DNA from: an uncultured Anaerolineae bacterium
GTDB taxonomy: Bacteria > Chloroflexota > Anaerolineae > Anaerolineales > Villigracilaceae
Direction: 5' to 3'
Length of the DNA: 6,170 nucleotides
Assembly (NCBI GenBank): GCA_903854805.1
Contig: CAINXK010000020.1
Coordinates: forward strand, 1 to 6,170
Position numbers and translations under genes: made by a program. Shown here piece after piece: positions 4,214 through 6,170 of this stretch (positions are counted from its first letter, which is position 1; each line of letters opens with the position of its first letter). A model generated the notes under the pieces. That model was not told the origin of the DNA and did not search any database. It saw only the letters and a list, made by a program, of their open reading frames with translations.

Positions 4214-5635
4214 TTACCACATTGGCCGGGTAAGGGGTTTTTGCCATGCGTCGCTGATGACATATTTCTCCAGCTTACGCCAGGTAGTCTTATAAGAACT
4301 GAGCGAATATTGTGTCGCACTGATCTCCTGGTAATATTCCTGCAAGAATTTAGGGCCACCCATAAAAATATCCGGCGAAAAAGTTGTATGCTTTCCATGG
4401 CGAACTTCAAGCCAGCCAATGGCCCAGCAATTGCGTTTGTGTTTGACAACAGTCTGATCAGACAAGCCATATTCATCCAGATCATCCAAAAACTCGAACA
4501 GGAACTCACCCACTTGCCTGGCGTAGTCGTGCGTCTTTTCATCCCAATACCAACCATCGATAAAGGCTTCCAGCTCCGGGTCTTGCATCTGAGCGAATAA
4601 ACTACGGGCTGTTCTGGCACCGATCGCCGGATATCGCAGCATAATTTGTTGGTTGCTGTGAATACCGGGCAAGGGAAGAATGGCCTGGGCAGGTTGCGGC
4701 AGGCCGCGATCTGCATGTAGATGTTTAACCAAAAAAACGGGCAGTGCGCGCAAGGCAGCGGCCAGCCAGGACAGTTCAGGTGCCGAGGGAACCTCACTCT
4801 CATCAGTCCCGGAAATTAATTTCATAGCCAGGGGGTAGGCGTTGTCTCCGGCCACGGGCCAACCGAAGCGCTCGATAGCATCCAGGTCAGCGAATGACAT
4901 GGTAGTCGCTGCTTCCAGGATGATGCTGGTCCACATCATAGGTTCGCTAATGGGTTTTCCAGGCGTGTTTGAAAAGACCATCTCCAGATCAGCCATCGAT
5001 TCGTACAGCGAAATCCCATAAAACTCGCCGCCGCTGCCCAACACCAGGGCGTAACGAGCCCTTTCGTTATCGGCGGGATAATGCACCTCGATCGGCACAA
5101 AGTTTTCGATCCAACGCCAGGGAGCCTGGCGGTAAAATTCAGCGGTCGCGGCAAATAATTCCGCCACCAGCGGCACGCTCGCGCCTGGAACGCTCAACAG
5201 GCCAGGAATAGGTTCGCGCTGATTCATGTTGGTTTCCAACTCGACCAAAGCCGTGTTAAGCTCTGAAAGCGAGGCGCGGTAATCACAGCGGATGCCCAGT
5301 TCAGCAAGCTGGGGCAGACATGCTTGCGCCAACTCGGCATTATCGATGCTGATGCGCGCCGGGCGCTGGCCTCGCAGCAGGTTAAACATGCTACCCTGCA
5401 TGGTTTTATAGAGCTGCTCAAGCACCGCTTGAGTATCGGGTCGCGCAGTGATGATTTCTGTTTTAAGGATTATGTCTGAATCCTGATCCACCACCAGCAG
5501 GATAAAGGGCCGGTACGCAGCTTGTTTTTTGGGCGTAATCCAGAATGGCGCGAGGCGCACTGTGCATTGCCAGGTGGCTTTGCTTTGGCGAATTTTGAGC
5601 AGCTTGTCCAATAATTTGGTGTTTATGTTAGCCAT
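4214..5635 (-). CDS. Uncharacterised multidomain protein, 473 aa (DUF6930/DUF7309-like)
   Basis: The ATG at 5635 has TAAGGA overlapping the stop codon of the upstream gene remnant, with only 12 bases between the two reading frames, so translational coupling within an operon is likely. Three parts are visible. Residues about 20-140 form an alpha/beta unit (YRPFILLVVDQDSDIILKTE, then RPARISIDNAELAQACLPQL and AELGIRCDYRASLSELNTAL). Residues about 155-340 form a second unit (LFAATAEFYRQAPWRWIENF, IEVHYP, YALVLGSGGEFYGISLYES). Together these resemble the paired uncharacterised domains I associate with DUF6930 and DUF7309, recalled rather than searched. Residues about 350-465 are a helical domain with LSDQTVVKHKRNCWAIGWLE and a SLSSYKTTWRKLEKYV end, similar in style to the SAM-like core-binding domain of tyrosine recombinases but without any catalytic domain. 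No signal peptide or membrane segment is seen, so it is probably cytosolic. Biochemical function is unknown. The upstream partner and probably the operon promoter were removed by IS66. Confidence 0.85.
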   Translation of the reverse strand: MANINTKLLDKLLKIRQSKATWQCTVRLAPFWITPKKQAAYRPFILLVVDQDSDIILKTEIITARPDTQAVLEQLYKTMQGSMFNLLRGQRPARISIDNAELAQACLPQLAELGIRCDYRASLSELNTALVELETNMNQREPIPGLLSVPGASVPLVAELFAATAEFYRQAPWRWIENFVPIEVHYPADNERARYALVLGSGGEFYGISLYESMADLEMVFSNTPGKPISEPMMWTSIILEAATTMSFADLDAIERFGWPVAGDNAYPLAMKLISGTDESEVPSAPELSWLAAALRALPVFLVKHLHADRGLPQPAQAILPLPGIHSNQQIMLRYPAIGARTARSLFAQMQDPELEAFIDGWYWDEKTHDYARQVGEFLFEFLDDLDEYGLSDQTVVKHKRNCWAIGWLEVRHGKHTTFSPDIFMGGPKFLQEYYQEISATQYSLSSYKTTWRKLEKYVISDAWQKPLTRPMW

Positions 5636-5647
5636 GAGAGATTATCC

Positions 5648-5746
5648 TTATTCCAGATCAAACAAGAGATGTTCCAATGTTTCCAGCAGTTTGCCAAAAC
5701 TTTCAAGATCGCTATCCTGCGACGTTCTTCGAATATATTCGCAATT
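5648..5746 (-). pseudogene. 3' remnant of the gene upstream of the 473-aa gene, cut by IS66
   Basis: Starting right at the IS66 end (5748), 32 codons remain open and end at TAA (5650-5648). They encode a helical tail with SDLESFGKLLETLEHLLFDL. The stop overlaps the ribosome binding site of the 473-aa gene, the spacing expected of a real operon partner rather than chance sequence. The family cannot be told from so short a tail. No start codon is left, so this is a dead fragment. Confidence 0.55.
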
Positions 5747-5747
5747 A

Positions 5748-5760
5748 GTAACTGCTCAGG
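5748..5760 (+). repeat. IS66 terminal inverted repeat (transposase-downstream end)
   Basis: GTAACTGCTCAGG is identical to the reverse complement of 145-157. It overlaps the ancestral stop codon of the transposase (TGA, minus strand 5758-5756), so the coding region ran into the terminal repeat. Confidence 0.88.
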
Positions 5761-6170
5761 CAGGTAACGAAGAAACGAAATCAGGCAAGAAGGGAGCCCC
5801 GGCAAAAGCCAGCCGCAAAGCATCCAAACCATTTTATCCGTTTTTTCTGGCTGTCGAAATGGTACTCCGGATTTGGCAAAATGCTTTTGCGCCTCGTTCA
5901 GAGCGAAAACAACCGGACACTTTTTGTTTTACTTTCGTCATACCAATATCCCTTTCGGCCAGATTATTATCAAACGGCACATTAAAATCATTCATAAAAG
6001 CCAGTACCGCTGACTTGTGTTCGCGCAATCTATCCAAAAGGTTCTTGGACGGGCTTTGTTTTTTCCGTCCACGTTTCTTTTTTGCAGTTTCCAATGTTTC
6101 TGCCGGTGGCGGATTTGCCAATTGTTCCTTCCGCCAAGTGATGTCCGTAGAAATCTTCGATGGTTTCAAC
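5756..6170 (-). pseudogene. tnpC: IS66-family transposase, C-terminal part, disrupted by frameshift and nonsense mutation
   Basis: The fragment shows the IS66 hallmark blocks: [20 protein letters not shown], then [20 protein letters not shown] and [19 protein letters not shown]. The glutamate of the DDE triad is in NNLAERD (codon at 5956-5954). Two lesions are visible. A TAA at 5836-5834 falls where the family has CAA (KNG-Q-N). Reading through it, the frame stays open for 25 codons (NGLDALRLAFAGAPFLPDFV...) to TGA at 5758-5756 inside the terminal repeat. At the right edge, the conserved [14 protein letters not shown] is read from 6170 to about 6129 in a different frame from the NPPPAE block that should follow. 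A small indel, probably a short deletion, therefore lies near 6115-6134. This copy is unlikely to make active transposase. Confidence 0.9.

Larger units (their letters stand above)
5748..6170 (-). mobile_element. IS66-family insertion sequence, right copy (transposase-downstream end)
   Basis: The element begins at 5748 with GTAACTGCTCAGG and continues past the right edge. Its transposase reads leftward, the same direction as in the left copy, so the two elements are direct repeats and present opposite ends to the segment between them. The inner flank CGCAATTA (5740-5747) should recur as an 8-bp target duplication at the unseen end if the insertion was simple. It differs from the inner flank of the left copy, as expected for separate target sites. 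Confidence 0.9.

Noticed and set aside
4126..4803. 225-codon minus-strand open frame
   Set aside because: It is an alternative frame inside the 473-aa gene, rich in Arg, Cys and Pro in the manner of shadow frames. The 473-aa frame has coherent domains and a good start.
5623..5832. 69-codon minus-strand frame crossing the right IS66 border
   Set aside because: It combines an out-of-frame part of the transposase with flanking sequence. The transposase readthrough and the operon remnant explain both halves better in another frame.
1..6170. CRISPR array, tRNA or rRNA gene
   Set aside because: I saw no regularly spaced direct repeats and no tRNA or rRNA signature on either strand.

Overview
This window is an accessory or scarred chromosomal segment of about 5.6 kb lying between the inner ends of two IS66-family insertion sequences in the same orientation. 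A Chloroflexota (Anaerolineae-like) source is my best guess, at moderate to low confidence. It rests on the style of the membrane-PAS sensor, on a short IS66 element with a single transposase gene, and on lineage-restricted hypothetical proteins that look familiar from that phylum. No marker gene settles it.

Layout, left to right. (1) Bases 1-157 are the end of an IS66-type element whose transposase starts at 93 and runs leftward out of the window. (2) The element cuts a leftward gene (1556 to about 158) for a membrane-anchored protein with two PAS domains. It lost its C-terminal output domain, most likely a GGDEF diguanylate cyclase. (3) Upstream of that gene is a leader of about 400 nt (1557-1953). 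It has a good -10 box, a sequence strongly resembling the cyclic-di-GMP-I (GEMM) riboswitch aptamer, and a hairpin plus T-rich terminator that shares an alternative 8-bp pairing with the aptamer. This suggests second-messenger feedback on a second-messenger enzyme, although the aptamer is divergent and the gene is broken. (4) A divergent pair of hypothetical genes follows: a 91-aa protein (2063-2338, minus) and a 374-aa helical protein (2468-3592, plus). (5) A leftward run faces the 374-aa gene across an imperfect inverted repeat (3681-3749). It holds a 122-aa hypothetical protein (3747-4115), a 473-aa multidomain protein of DUF6930/DUF7309-like type (4214-5635), and the last 32 codons of an upstream gene (5648-5746). 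(6) From 5748 a second IS66 copy begins. It has removed the rest of that upstream gene, and its own transposase carries a premature stop and a frameshift.

The left IS66 insertion severed the sensor from its output domain. The right one severed the 473-aa gene from its operon promoter and partner gene. The shared 13-bp ends show that both elements are of one kind. They could bracket the region as a composite transposon or have inserted independently. The most interesting signal is the riboswitch-like leader. The four uncharacterised intact genes have no function I can assign from sequence alone.
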